Under the pieces are notes generated by a model that saw only the letters and a program-made list of their open reading frames with translations, was not told the origin of the DNA and did no database searches. A DNA stretch of 64,000 nucleotides. It comes from Marinobacter sp. SS5-14b. Its GTDB lineage: Bacteria > Pseudomonadota > Gammaproteobacteria > Pseudomonadales > Oleiphilaceae. Shown here piece by piece: positions 44,590 through 53,795 of the stretch. Position numbers and translations under genes: made by a program. The number at the start of each line of letters is the position of its first letter. Within the stretch, counting starts at the first letter, position 1. The DNA lies in contig NZ_JASSVM010000003.1 in the NCBI RefSeq assembly GCF_030541005.1, forward strand, positions 62,001-126,000, written 5' to 3'.

Positions 44590-45321
44590 ATGGGACTGCT
44601 TTTCGAACAAATTGACAGCCAACCCTCGGTGATCGGGGAAATCACGTTGCGCCGCCGCAAGATTCCGGCACTGGGTGACCGCGACATCTACGAAGTAAAG
44701 CTGGGCGAAGAGTTCCTCATGTCCAGCATGTTCGTGGATGCCGAAGTGGCCCTGTCAGACCTCGGGCTGGCAGAAACCGAAGGCGACAACCTGTGCGTTG
44801 TGGTGGGTGGTCTGGGCCTCGGCTACACCGCCGTTGCGGCGCTCAAACACCCACGTGTTAGCGAACTGCTCGTTGTCGAATACCTGCAGCCCGTCATCGG
44901 CTGGCACCAGCAGGAGTTCGTGCCCCTCGGCAAAGACCTTAATGCCGACCCGCGCAGCCGCTACATCCATGGCAGCTTCTTCGACATGGCCATTGCCGAC
45001 CCCAAAACCGGCGGCTTTGACCCAGCAGCCCCTGGCAAACAATTCGACGCCATCCTGCTCGACATCGACCACTCGCCCCGGGCCCTGCTGCACGACTCCA
45101 GTGCCAGCTTTTACACCACACACAACATCAGACTGATGGCCCGGCAACTGAAGCCCCGGGGGATTTTTGCCATGTGGTCCAACGAAGGTGAAGATGAGGA
45201 GTTCATGGCCGTGTTGAGGGAGGTGTTCATTGAGGTAGACTGCCACGTTGTAAGCTTCTTTAACCCGTTCCAGAACCGGGAATCGTTCAATACCGTCTAC
45301 GTGGCCCGCAAGCCGGACTGA
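44590..45321 (+). CDS. spermidine-synthase-like protein
   Basis: A 243-residue Rossmann-fold protein. The nucleotide-binding region is CVVVGGLGLGYTAVAAL and LLVVEYLQPVIGWHQQEF; the acidic segment AILLDIDHSPRAL occupies the place of the aminopropyltransferase catalytic region. It fits a spermidine synthase-like group of uncertain substrate, since the usual polyamine-binding residues are not evident. No start ambiguity was noted, and ribosome-binding sequence GAGAG precedes the ATG. Confidence 0.72.
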   Translation: MGLLFEQIDSQPSVIGEITLRRRKIPALGDRDIYEVKLGEEFLMSSMFVDAEVALSDLGLAETEGDNLCVVVGGLGLGYTAVAALKHPRVSELLVVEYLQPVIGWHQQEFVPLGKDLNADPRSRYIHGSFFDMAIADPKTGGFDPAAPGKQFDAILLDIDHSPRALLHDSSASFYTTHNIRLMARQLKPRGIFAMWSNEGEDEEFMAVLREVFIEVDCHVVSFFNPFQNRESFNTVYVARKPD

Positions 45322-45365
45322 TACTCCTTCGTCCCTCGCCTGATTCGTCGATATGTGACCTGTTA

Positions 45366-46157
45366 ATGACTGAACTTTCCTTGACCCAGTATCTGCTGAT
45401 TGCGCTGGTGTTTGTCTGGAGCGGTTTCGTTCGCTCCGGGCTGGCGTTCGGCGGTGCGGTGCTGTCGCTGCCATTTCTGTTGCTGATCCATAACGATCCA
45501 TTGGTGTATTTGCCGATCATTTCGGTACACCTGCTGGTGTTCTCCTCCCTGACCATCTGGATGAACAATCGCAGGCGTGCGGTCCCGAGTGCACCGGGTG
45601 ATGGTGTCCGGCCTGAGGGCACGGTGGACTGGACCTACCTGCGAAAAATTCTCGCCATCATGATCGTGCCCAAACTGATCGGAGTGTTCGGTCTGATTAC
45701 CCTGCCATCAGCGGTGATGAGCTCGATCATTTTCGTGATTGTTTCGGTGTACGCCGTCTCTTACATCCTCAACAGGCCTTTTCGCAGCAAAAGCCCCTTT
45801 GTGGACACGGTGTTTTTGATGTTGGGCGGCTATATCAGTGGTACCTCGCTGATCGGGGCCCCGTTGATCATTGCGGTAGTGGCCCAGCATCTTCCGAAAG
45901 AGCGTTTAAGGGACACCTTGTTTGCGCTCTGGTTCATTCTGGTGACAATCAAGATGGCCGCGTTCATCTGGGCGGGCATTGACCTGCAGCTGATTCATCA
46001 CCTGTGGCTGCTGCCATGTGCCGCCGTAGGGCATATGTTGGGGTTGTGGTTCCACGACCACATGCTTAAGTCTGAACCCCGGATGTTTTTCCGGTTTCTG
46101 GGTGTTGTACTGCTGGTTGTGAGTTCATTGGGATTGTGGCGGGGGTTGGCGGGCTGA
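45366..46157 (+). CDS. TSUP-family (TauE/SafE) transporter
   Basis: A 263-residue membrane protein with about seven or eight helices. The repeated TSUP pattern is seen in FVWSGFVRSGLAFGGAVLSL and, in the second half, GGYISGTSLIGAPLIIAVVA. The family moves sulphite, sulphoacetate or similar organic anions across the inner membrane. The substrate is unknown. It is followed convergently by the NSS transporter gene, and a hairpin overlaps its stop codon. Confidence 0.83.
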   Translation: MTELSLTQYLLIALVFVWSGFVRSGLAFGGAVLSLPFLLLIHNDPLVYLPIISVHLLVFSSLTIWMNNRRRAVPSAPGDGVRPEGTVDWTYLRKILAIMIVPKLIGVFGLITLPSAVMSSIIFVIVSVYAVSYILNRPFRSKSPFVDTVFLMLGGYISGTSLIGAPLIIAVVAQHLPKERLRDTLFALWFILVTIKMAAFIWAGIDLQLIHHLWLLPCAAVGHMLGLWFHDHMLKSEPRMFFRFLGVVLLVVSSLGLWRGLAG

Positions 46158-46167
46158 CTCGCCCGCC
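46148..46167. terminator. short hairpin at the TSUP/NSS convergence
   Basis: GGCGGGC and GCCCGCC form a 7-bp stem around six bases, overlapping the stop of the TSUP gene. It may end both transcripts; there is no T-run, so confidence is low. Confidence 0.4.
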
Positions 46168-46176
46168 GATGCCCGT

Positions 46177-47589
46177 TTACAGCAGGTTGTAGATAAACAC
46201 CACAGCAACCGCCACCGGGGTAATGAAGCGCACGGTTACAAACCACAGGTTGAACATCGCCGGTGACAAAGACAGCTCGTTCTCCATGGCCTGGCGCGAC
46301 ATCACCCAGCCTGCGAACAGGGCAACCAGCAAGCCGCCTAACGGAAGCAGGATGTTAGCGGTGAAGAAGTCCAGCAGGTCGAAGATGGTCTTGCCTTCGA
46401 GCATGGGCACGAAGCCCAGCGGAGCGAAATCCGCCCACAGATTCAGGGACAGGATCGAGGCAATGCCCAGGGCCCAGCAGACAGTGCCGGCCGCGATGGT
46501 GCTGACGGTGCGGTTCATGCCTTTCTGCTCTTCCAGCCATTCCACAATCGGCTCCAGGAGCGAAATCCCCGACGTCCAGGCAGCAAACACCAGCAGCACA
46601 AAGAATAGAGTCCCAAACAGCGCACCCATGGGCATCTGGCCAAAGGCCAGCGGTAGGGTCTGGAAGATCAATCCGGGGCCGGCGCCGGGCTCGAGACCGT
46701 TGGCAAAGACAATCGGGAAGATGGCGAGGCCCGCGAGCAGCGCAACCCCGGTATCGATGACGGATACGGTAATGGAGGTTTTGGCGATGGAGATGTTTTT
46801 GGGCAAATAGGAGCCATAAGCCATCATCACCGCCATACCGAGGCTCAGAGTAAAGAACGCATGGCCGAGGGCGACCAGAATGCCGGAGGTGGTGAGTTTG
46901 GAGAAGTCAGGCTGGAACAGGAAGGCCGCGGCCTGGCCAAAGTGCCCGGTGGTCATGGCATAGCCCACGACGATCAGCAGCAGAACGAACAACGCGGGCA
47001 TCAGAATACTCACTGCCCGCTCCAGCCCGGACCGCACACCTCTGGCAACCACGACCATTACCAGCGCCATGAACAGGGTGTGCCAGGTCAGCAGGGTGGC
47101 CGGATCGCTGAGCAGTCCTGAGAAGATCGCGCCAACCGTCTCGGCCGACTGGCCGGCGAGTTGGCCGCTGGCGGTGGTGCCGACGTAGGAAATGGCCCAG
47201 CCGCCGATCACCGAATAGAACGAAAGAATCAGGAAGCCGGCCAGAACGCCCACCACGCCCACCAGTTTCCAGGCCGGTTTCAGCCGGTCGCGTTCGGTAA
47301 TCAGGCGCAGGCTGTTAACCGGGCTGCGGCCACCACGGCGGCCGATCATGACTTCCGCCATCATGATGGGAATGCCGACGATGGCGATGCAGAGCAGGTA
47401 CACCAGAACAAAGGCTCCGCCGCCGTTCTCGCCGGTAACATAGGGGAACTTCCAGATATTGCCCAGGCCTACGGCAGAGCCCGTAGCGGCAAGGATAAAA
47501 GCAAGGCGTGACGACCAGAGGCCGCGTTTGGCGTTGGAACCTTCAAGCTCACCTGAAAAGGTGGCCGAACCTGATGACGTGACAGACAT
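46177..47589 (-). CDS. sodium-dependent transporter (NSS family)
   Basis: A 470-residue neurotransmitter:sodium symporter family protein with eleven or twelve helices. The sodium/substrate-binding helix 1 reads ILAATGSAVGLGNIWKFPYV, followed by GGGAFVLVYLLCIAIVGIPI. Helix 8 region is FTLSLGMAVMMAYGSYLPKN. Bacterial members import amino acids (tryptophan, tyrosine, leucine) with Na+. It lies next to leucine dehydrogenase and indolepyruvate oxidoreductase, so aromatic or branched-chain amino-acid uptake is a reasonable inference. A strong terminator separates it from those genes, so it has its own promoter. Confidence 0.88.
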   Translation of the reverse strand: MSVTSSGSATFSGELEGSNAKRGLWSSRLAFILAATGSAVGLGNIWKFPYVTGENGGGAFVLVYLLCIAIVGIPIMMAEVMIGRRGGRSPVNSLRLITERDRLKPAWKLVGVVGVLAGFLILSFYSVIGGWAISYVGTTASGQLAGQSAETVGAIFSGLLSDPATLLTWHTLFMALVMVVVARGVRSGLERAVSILMPALFVLLLIVVGYAMTTGHFGQAAAFLFQPDFSKLTTSGILVALGHAFFTLSLGMAVMMAYGSYLPKNISIAKTSITVSVIDTGVALLAGLAIFPIVFANGLEPGAGPGLIFQTLPLAFGQMPMGALFGTLFFVLLVFAAWTSGISLLEPIVEWLEEQKGMNRTVSTIAAGTVCWALGIASILSLNLWADFAPLGFVPMLEGKTIFDLLDFFTANILLPLGGLLVALFAGWVMSRQAMENELSLSPAMFNLWFVTVRFITPVAVAVVFIYNLL

Positions 47590-47625
47590 GACAATCTCCT
47601 GCGGTACTTGTTGTTGTCAGGAATT

Positions 47626-47660
47626 AAAAAGGGGTAGCTGCAAACCTTTACAGCTACCCA
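47626..47660 (-). terminator. rho-independent terminator of the leucine dehydrogenase operon
   Basis: On the minus strand GGGTAGCTG pairs with CAGCTACCC around ten bases, followed by CTTTTTAA. It lies 22 bp after the dehydrogenase stop and before the NSS gene start. Confidence 0.85.
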
Positions 47661-47681
47661 GGAAGGCGCGCCGGAGTCAGG

Positions 47682-48782
47682 TTACCCGGCGCATGCCAAC
47701 CGCTCAGGCGCCAGCCCGGCACCCGCGGTATGCTTTTGAAACCGTTCCTCGGCCAGTTCATTGGCGATGGCTCCGGTCGGGCGGGCCGCTCGGTCGGAAC
47801 GATTGAAAATTTCGGTCAGGGTGTCGCCAATGCGTTCAACATGGGCGCGCACCGTGTCCGGTGTCGCACCGGTGCGCTCGTAGAACACATCGATGATGCC
47901 CCCGGCGTTGATGGCGAAGTCCGGGGCATAGAGAATGCCGCGCTCTTGCAGCATGGCGTCATGCCTTGGGTGTGCGAGCAGGTTGTTGGCTGCGCCGGCG
48001 ACAATGGTGGCCCTGAGCTGCGGGATGCTGTCGTCGTTCAATACCGCGCCCATGGCGCAGGGTGCGACCACATCGACGGGCAGGTACAGAATGTCTTCGG
48101 CGGTCGCCGGTTTTGCGCCCAATTGTTCTACCGCCCGGCGCATGTTGTCTTCGTGGATGTCATAGACCCAGAGCTCCGCCCCGGCGTGTTTAAGGTGTTG
48201 GGCGAGCCGGTATCCGACGTTGCCAATGCCCTGGATGGCGACTTTCAAACCGGTGAGATCGGTTCTGCCCAGCTTGTGCTGAACCGCAGCTTGCAGGCCA
48301 ATAAAGGTGCCGTACGCGGTGGCCGGGGAGGGGTCGCCGTTGCTGGGCTTGCCATCAAAGCCAGTGCGGGCCGCAATGCCGGCTACGTGCCTGGTGTGCT
48401 GGCCCATCACCTTGAGATCCGGCACGCTGGTGCCGGAGTCCTCGGCGGCGATGTATTGGCCGCCCAGGCTTTCCAGGTGTCGGCCCATGGCTTGCATTAG
48501 CGCGTCGGTTTTGTCTTTGCGAGGGTCGCCGATGATCACCGATTTGCCGCCACCCAGGTCGAGATTGGCGAGCGCGGATTTGTAGGTCATGCCCCGGGAC
48601 AGGCGCAATACATCGCGCAGGGCTTCTTCATCGGAGGTATAGGGAAACATCCGGCAACCGCCAAGGGCAGGGCCCCGTGAGGTATTGTGGATAGCGACGA
48701 TGGCTTTCAGACCGGTTTCCGGATCACAGAAAAACGACAGGTGTTCGTGGTTGTCAAACTCGGGATGGCTGAATACGTTCAT
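47682..48782 (-). CDS. leucine dehydrogenase-type Glu/Leu/Phe/Val dehydrogenase
   Basis: A 366-residue NAD-dependent amino-acid dehydrogenase. The catalytic region reads [20 protein letters not shown], containing both conserved lysines. The cofactor motif is [17 protein letters not shown]. It reversibly converts leucine, isoleucine, valine or phenylalanine to oxo acids plus ammonia. The ATG at 48782 follows GAGAGG; the adjacent indolepyruvate oxidoreductase gene lies upstream on the same strand, 70 bp away, with a stem (GCCACGGC/GCCGTGGC) in the gap. The two enzymes form a logical deamination-oxidation pair. Confidence 0.9.
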   Translation of the reverse strand: MNVFSHPEFDNHEHLSFFCDPETGLKAIVAIHNTSRGPALGGCRMFPYTSDEEALRDVLRLSRGMTYKSALANLDLGGGKSVIIGDPRKDKTDALMQAMGRHLESLGGQYIAAEDSGTSVPDLKVMGQHTRHVAGIAARTGFDGKPSNGDPSPATAYGTFIGLQAAVQHKLGRTDLTGLKVAIQGIGNVGYRLAQHLKHAGAELWVYDIHEDNMRRAVEQLGAKPATAEDILYLPVDVVAPCAMGAVLNDDSIPQLRATIVAGAANNLLAHPRHDAMLQERGILYAPDFAINAGGIIDVFYERTGATPDTVRAHVERIGDTLTEIFNRSDRAARPTGAIANELAEERFQKHTAGAGLAPERLACAG

Positions 48783-48851
48783 GGCGTTTTGCCTCTCTTC
48801 GATGGCCACGGCTACCCTTGTGAGGCCTGCCGTGGCTGTTTGTTGTTTTGG

Positions 48852-51800
48852 TCAGACGGCGGCGTTGGCGATCCGCTGATGAGCCCGGGCATTCGGGTTC
48901 AGTTCTGCAAGCAGTTGGCTGCGCTCCTTGCGGCTTGCCTGGTAGGCGTGCTCTTTCACCGGGCCATAGCCACGAATTTTCGCGGGCAGCGTGGCGAGGT
49001 TACGGGCCGCGTTGGCCTGATCCTGGTTCAGGTGTTTCAGCAGAAAAGCCACATCCGCTTCGTATTCCCGAATGATCTTGCGCTCCAGCCGGCGATCGGC
49101 GGTGTAACCGAAGGGGTCCAGCGGAGTGCCCCGCAGGCTCCGGGCTTTTGCCAGTAGCGCGAACGCGGTTTCCATCCAGGGGCCGAATTTGAGTTTTCTG
49201 GGGCGTTCACCGTTTTTGCTGCGGCTCAGCAGCGGTGGGGCAAGATTGAATTCCAGTTCCACCTCACCTTCAAACTCTGCTTCAAGCTGCTTGCGCAGGC
49301 TGCCGTTGCTGAACAGCCGGGCCACCTCGTATTCATCCTTGTACGCCAACACTTTGGCGTAGTTTTCGGCGATCGCCCGGAGCAGCATCGGGTCCCGGCC
49401 CAGCCTTTTGGTAATGGTTTGCTCGGCATGGCGAACCAGAGTTTCGTAGCGTTTGGCCAGGGCTCCGTTCTGATACTCGGTGAGGTGCGCTTTGTTGCGC
49501 TCGATCAGCTGATCGGTGGTTTCCATCACCTGAACCGTTTGCACCCCGGCGCCTTTGGGCTTCGGAAAAGCCAGGGCGTTGACCTTGTCCAGGTCATGGG
49601 CAGCTCGGCGGCCCCAGAGAAATGCCTGTTTGTTTTTGTCGATGGACACGTTGTTCAGTTCGATGGCCCGCTCGATGGCTTCAGCGCTCAAGGGCAGCAG
49701 GCCCTGTTGATAGGCGAAGCCCACGGTGAACAGGTTGACCGCCATGCCATCGCCCATCAGTGCCTTGGCCAGGCCGCCGGCGTCGAGGAACCAGCTGTCG
49801 TCGGTGCGGCAGGCTTCCCGCACACTCTGCTGCATGGACTCACCGGGGAACTGAATGTCTGGGTCTCGGGTGAAGGCCGCGGGCATAGACGGTTCGGCGT
49901 TGACCACCGCGCGGGAGAAGCGGGTGTCCAGCTTGGCCAGGGCGTCATCGGTGGCGGCGACCATCAGATCAAACGCCAGCATCAGGTCCGCCTCGCCAGC
50001 GGGAATGCGCACGGCATGAATGTCTTCCTGATGATCGCTGATGCGAATATGGCTGACCACCGCACCGAATTTCTGGGCCAGGCCGGCTTGATCGAGTACC
50101 GACACGCCTTTACCTTCAAGATGCGCCGCCATACCCAGCAATGCGCTGACGGTTACTACCCCGGTGCCGCCCACGCCCGTCAGCAGAATGCTGTAAGGGT
50201 TGTTGCCGGAAACCGGTGTGGGTTCGGGCGGCGTCGGGAAATCCACATCCGATCGCACACCGGCCGGCTTCTTCAGTTTTCCGCCCTTGACGGTGACAAA
50301 ACTGGGGCAGAACCCGCGCACGCAAGAGAAGTCCTTGTTGCATGAGGACTGGTCAATGGTGCGTTTGCGCCCCGCGTCGGTTTCCTTGGGCAGGATCGAC
50401 AGGCAATTGGATTGAATGCCGCAATCACCGCAGCCCTCGCACACGTCGGAGTGAATCATCACCCGCTGTTCCGGGTCGGCCATGGTGCCGCGTTTGCGAC
50501 GGCGGCGTTTCTCGGCGGCGCAGGTCTGGTCGTAGATGATCACCGAACAGCCCTCGATGTCGCGCAACTCCCGCTGCACTGCATCCAGATCGTCGCGATC
50601 GTGAAAGGTGGTGCGGTCGGCGAAGTCGGCTCGGGACGGGTATTTGTCAATATCGTCACTGACCACGGCAATGCGGCGCACGCCTTCGCCATAGAGCTGG
50701 TGACTGATCTGCTGCACGGTGAGGGTGCCGTCTACCGGCTGGCCGCCGGTCATGGCTACGGCGTCGTTGTACAGGATCTTGTAGGTGATGTTGGCACCGG
50801 AAGCGATGGCGGCACGAATGGCCAGTACGCCGGAATGAAAATAGGTGCCGTCGCCGAGATTCTGGAACACGTGCTTCTGGTGAGTGAACGGTGCCTGGCC
50901 CAGCCAGGTGACGCCTTCGCCGCCCATCTGGGTGAAGGTGTCGGTGCCTCGCTCCATCCAGGTGGCCATGTAATGGCAGCCAATACCGCCCAGGGCGCGA
51001 CTGCCCTCCGGTACCTGGGTCGAGGTGTTGTGGGGGCAGCCGGAGCAGAAGTGCGGCGTGCGCTCCAGTCGCTCCCGGGGGCTGGCAAGGCTGTTTTCTT
51101 TCTCGGTCAGGAAGTCGAGCCGCTTCTGCAGCGTGTCGTTGCAGTAGCGGCCGTCCAGCCGTGAGGCGATGGCGCGGGCCACCATGGCGGGTGTCAGTTC
51201 GGCGATGGTGGGCAGCAGGTCGTTGCCCTGCTCATCCCGCTTACCAATGACGTTGGGACGCCTGGCATCCTGCCAGCCATAGAGCTGAGCCTTGAGCTGA
51301 TCTTCAATCAGGCCGCGCTTTTCTTCAACGACCAAGATTTCTTCCAGACCGGTGGCGAACTCGAAAATGCCCTCGGGCTCCAGTGGCCACGGCATCGCGA
51401 CCTTGTAAACGGCCAGGCCAATGGCCTCGCGCTCGTCCTCGCCCAGGCCAAGGTCTGCTAAAGCCTGAATAACGTCCAGGTAGGCCTTGCCCGTGGTGAT
51501 AATGCCAAGCCTTGGACGGCTGGCGGAGAGTACGGTGTGGTCCAGCCGGTTGGCCCGGCAGAAGGCTTTGGCGGCTTCCAGCTTGTAGCGTTGCAGGCGT
51601 TCTTCCTGCGCCATGGGCTTGTCTGGCCAGCGCGAGTTCAGTCCGCCTTCGGGCATCTGGAAATCCCGGGGAATGCGGATGTTGATGCGGCCGAGATCGA
51701 GATTGGCAGAAATGGACGAATCCATGTTCTCCGCCAGTGCCTTGAAGCCGATCCAGCAGCCGCTGAAGCGGGACATGGCCCAGCCATAGAGGCCCATATC

Positions 51801-52364
51801 CAGAATGTCCTGAATCCCGGCCGGGTTCAGAACCGGCATGGAAGCATCCATGAAGCCGTAGTCGCTTTGATGGGGCAGGGTGGACGATTTGCAGGCATGG
51901 TCATCGCCGGCGACGGCCAGCACACCGCCAAAACGGGAGGTGCCAGCGGCGTTGGCGTGTTTGAACACATCGCCGGTGCGGTCAACACCGGGGCCCTTGC
52001 CGTACCAGAGGGCGAATACGCCGTCGTATTTGGCGCCTTCAAAAATATTCACCTGCTGGCTGCCCCAGACGGCGGTGGCGCCGAGGTCTTCGTTTACGCC
52101 AGGCAGGAAGTGGATGTTCTTTTTGCTGAGGTAGTCGCGGGCTTTCCAGAGGACTTTGTCGAACCCACCCAGGGGCGAACCGCGGTAACCGGAGATAAAT
52201 CCTGCGGTGTTCAGTCCGTTCTGCTGGTCGAGTTGGGCTTGGAGTAGCGGGAGTCTTGCAAGAGCCTGGCTGCCGTTCATGTAGACAGAGCCGGTGTCTT
52301 TTTCCCAGACGTCGTCAAGGCTGACAGGACGCAGCCCCGTTAGGGTGCGTGAAAGATCAGACAT
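48852..52364 (-). CDS. indolepyruvate ferredoxin oxidoreductase, one-chain form
   Basis: An 1170-residue fused enzyme of the bacterial indolepyruvate ferredoxin oxidoreductase type. The N-terminal half is the TPP-containing IorA-like part (ATAVWGSQQVNIFEGAKYDG near the start, and HFCSGCPHNTSTQVPEGSRA). A [4Fe-4S] binding site reads MIHSDVCEGCGDCGIQSNC. The C-terminal part resembles the gamma subunit (ILLTGVGGTGVVTVSALLG). It decarboxylates aryl- or branched-chain 2-oxo acids to acyl-CoA, reducing ferredoxin. The start was placed at the ATG giving MSDLSRTLTGLRPV, behind GAGAGG. A LiuR-like palindrome precedes it. Confidence 0.9.
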   Translation of the reverse strand: MSDLSRTLTGLRPVSLDDVWEKDTGSVYMNGSQALARLPLLQAQLDQQNGLNTAGFISGYRGSPLGGFDKVLWKARDYLSKKNIHFLPGVNEDLGATAVWGSQQVNIFEGAKYDGVFALWYGKGPGVDRTGDVFKHANAAGTSRFGGVLAVAGDDHACKSSTLPHQSDYGFMDASMPVLNPAGIQDILDMGLYGWAMSRFSGCWIGFKALAENMDSSISANLDLGRINIRIPRDFQMPEGGLNSRWPDKPMAQEERLQRYKLEAAKAFCRANRLDHTVLSASRPRLGIITTGKAYLDVIQALADLGLGEDEREAIGLAVYKVAMPWPLEPEGIFEFATGLEEILVVEEKRGLIEDQLKAQLYGWQDARRPNVIGKRDEQGNDLLPTIAELTPAMVARAIASRLDGRYCNDTLQKRLDFLTEKENSLASPRERLERTPHFCSGCPHNTSTQVPEGSRALGGIGCHYMATWMERGTDTFTQMGGEGVTWLGQAPFTHQKHVFQNLGDGTYFHSGVLAIRAAIASGANITYKILYNDAVAMTGGQPVDGTLTVQQISHQLYGEGVRRIAVVSDDIDKYPSRADFADRTTFHDRDDLDAVQRELRDIEGCSVIIYDQTCAAEKRRRRKRGTMADPEQRVMIHSDVCEGCGDCGIQSNCLSILPKETDAGRKRTIDQSSCNKDFSCVRGFCPSFVTVKGGKLKKPAGVRSDVDFPTPPEPTPVSGNNPYSILLTGVGGTGVVTVSALLGMAAHLEGKGVSVLDQAGLAQKFGAVVSHIRISDHQEDIHAVRIPAGEADLMLAFDLMVAATDDALAKLDTRFSRAVVNAEPSMPAAFTRDPDIQFPGESMQQSVREACRTDDSWFLDAGGLAKALMGDGMAVNLFTVGFAYQQGLLPLSAEAIERAIELNNVSIDKNKQAFLWGRRAAHDLDKVNALAFPKPKGAGVQTVQVMETTDQLIERNKAHLTEYQNGALAKRYETLVRHAEQTITKRLGRDPMLLRAIAENYAKVLAYKDEYEVARLFSNGSLRKQLEAEFEGEVELEFNLAPPLLSRSKNGERPRKLKFGPWMETAFALLAKARSLRGTPLDPFGYTADRRLERKIIREYEADVAFLLKHLNQDQANAARNLATLPAKIRGYGPVKEHAYQASRKERSQLLAELNPNARAHQRIANAAV

Positions 52365-52518
52365 TTTGAAATCCTCTCCCACCTGGCCGGATCTCGGCGG
52401 TAGGCTCATCTTGTTTTTGTCGTTCCGGCTTTTGACCGGCGTGTCGATTTCAGTGTCCGTCCCGAAGGATTGGCCGGGATGCCCTTGTGGGGCTGGACAG
52501 AAAACAAGCTAGATCAAG

Positions 52519-52534
52519 TTTACGTGAACGTCAA
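52519..52534. promoter_or_regulatory. LiuR-like operator in the IOR/azlC divergent region
   Basis: TTTACGTGAACGTCAA is a 16-bp imperfect palindrome matching the known LiuR consensus (TTTACGTnnACGTAAA type), the MerR-family regulator of branched-chain amino-acid catabolism in gammaproteobacteria. It lies in the 303-bp gap between the divergent indolepyruvate oxidoreductase and azlC genes, about 155 bp and 134 bp from the two starts. The rest of the gap holds an AT-rich promoter-like region (TATAAAAATTTT near 52600) and no gene. Confidence 0.6.
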
Positions 52535-52667
52535 CAAGCGGCGATTGCTCCATCTGGCTTTAAATATGATTACCTCATGTAACTGGTTGAGCTTGCGGTA
52601 TAAAAATTTTCCGGGTCACGGTTAATACCTATTCGCGTTTTTGTGCGTTACGTCATAAGTTCAATAG

Positions 52668-53408
52668 ATGCCTGCATACCCATACCAGTTTCAGTCGCGC
52701 AATGTGCGCCTCGAGTTTCTTCGTTTATTACCCATCTCATTGTTTGTGGTGGCGTTTGGTGCTGCCTTTGGTTTGGCGGCGATCCAGAAAGGCCTGTCGC
52801 CGCTTGAAGCCATTCTTATGAGTACCACTGTGTTTGCCGGCGCCTCGCAGTTTGCGGCGGTTGATATGTGGGGCGCGCAGGTGTCTGTGCTGCCGATGAT
52901 GGCGGTGGTTTTTGCAATCAACTCCCGGCACCTGCTGATGGGTGCCTCGCTTTATCCTATGCTGAAAGACGTGCCAACAGGCCGGCGATACGGACTGCTG
53001 TTACTGCTGACCGATGCCAACTGGGCGGTGTCGGCCCAGGATTATCAGAATGGCCGGCGCAACCTTGAGGTGATTCTTGGCGGCGGCCTGGTGCTCTGGC
53101 TGGCCTGGATCGCCGGCACGGCGTTGGGCGTGTATTTCGGCGGCCTGTTGCAGAATCCGAAGGCTTTGGGGCTGGATATGGTGCTGGGTTGCTTCCTGTT
53201 TGCCATGGCGCTGGGTGGCAAGAAATCACCGCGGGTGCTGGTGGCCTGGCTGGTTGCCGGCGTAGCCTCGCTGGCGGCCTGGAAATGGTTGCCGCCCAAT
53301 ATGCACGTGGTGGTGGGCGCGCTTGCCGGTGGTGTCATCGGTTTGTTCTGGCTGGAACCAAAGCCTCAGGAAAAACAGCCAGAGGCGGAGGGTGATCATG
53401 GCCATTGA
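52668..53408 (+). CDS. azlC: AzlC-family branched-chain amino-acid exporter subunit
   Basis: A 246-residue membrane protein with about seven or eight helices. Family markers are FGAAFGLAAIQKGLSPLEAI, STTVFAGASQFAAVDMW and FAINSRHLLMGASLYP. AzlC works with the small AzlD protein to export branched-chain amino acids. Its last codons overlap the azlD start by 11 bp. The ATG has only weak ribosome-binding sequence. The acidic C-terminal tail is KPQEKQPEAEGDHGH. Confidence 0.9.
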   Translation: MPAYPYQFQSRNVRLEFLRLLPISLFVVAFGAAFGLAAIQKGLSPLEAILMSTTVFAGASQFAAVDMWGAQVSVLPMMAVVFAINSRHLLMGASLYPMLKDVPTGRRYGLLLLLTDANWAVSAQDYQNGRRNLEVILGGGLVLWLAWIAGTALGVYFGGLLQNPKALGLDMVLGCFLFAMALGGKKSPRVLVAWLVAGVASLAAWKWLPPNMHVVVGALAGGVIGLFWLEPKPQEKQPEAEGDHGH

Positions 53409-53709
53409 AACCACCACCCTGGGCGTACTGGGGCTGATTGCCATCATGACCCTGACCACTCTGGTGACCCGCTTTGGTGGCGTGTTCATCATGTCGTTCC
53501 TGCGTATCAGTCCCCGGATTGAAAGCTTTATCAACACCATGGCCAGCTCGGTGCTGATCGCGATCATTGTGCCCATGGCGGTATCCGGTGATCTCGGTGC
53601 CCTGGCCGCACTGGTCGCGACCGGGGTGTCGATGCTGATGCTCCGCAAGCCGTTGCCGGCCATTGCCATCGGCCTTCTGGCCGCCGCCCTGGTGCGTTAT
53701 TTCGGGTAA
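53398..53709 (+). CDS. azlD: AzlD-family branched-chain amino-acid exporter subunit
   Basis: A 103-residue small membrane protein with about four helices (LGVLGLIAIMTLTTLVTRFG, then SFINTMASSVLIAIIVPMAV and LPAIAIGLLAAALVRYFG). It pairs with AzlC in a two-component exporter. The ATG lies inside the azlC gene (11-bp overlap), supporting translational coupling. Confidence 0.9.
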   Translation: MAIETTTLGVLGLIAIMTLTTLVTRFGGVFIMSFLRISPRIESFINTMASSVLIAIIVPMAVSGDLGALAALVATGVSMLMLRKPLPAIAIGLLAAALVRYFG

Positions 53710-53795
53710 CGTTTTGATTCAGGGTTGATTAAAAACCACTCAAGTTTTCCGGTTTGGTGCCGTTAACCGCGTCAGGTTAGTGGAGGCGCCAAACC

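Noticed and set aside
53226..53669. Long antisense frame opposite azlC and azlD
   Set aside because: It lies entirely inside two well-supported genes and its product is not protein-like; it is a shadow frame.
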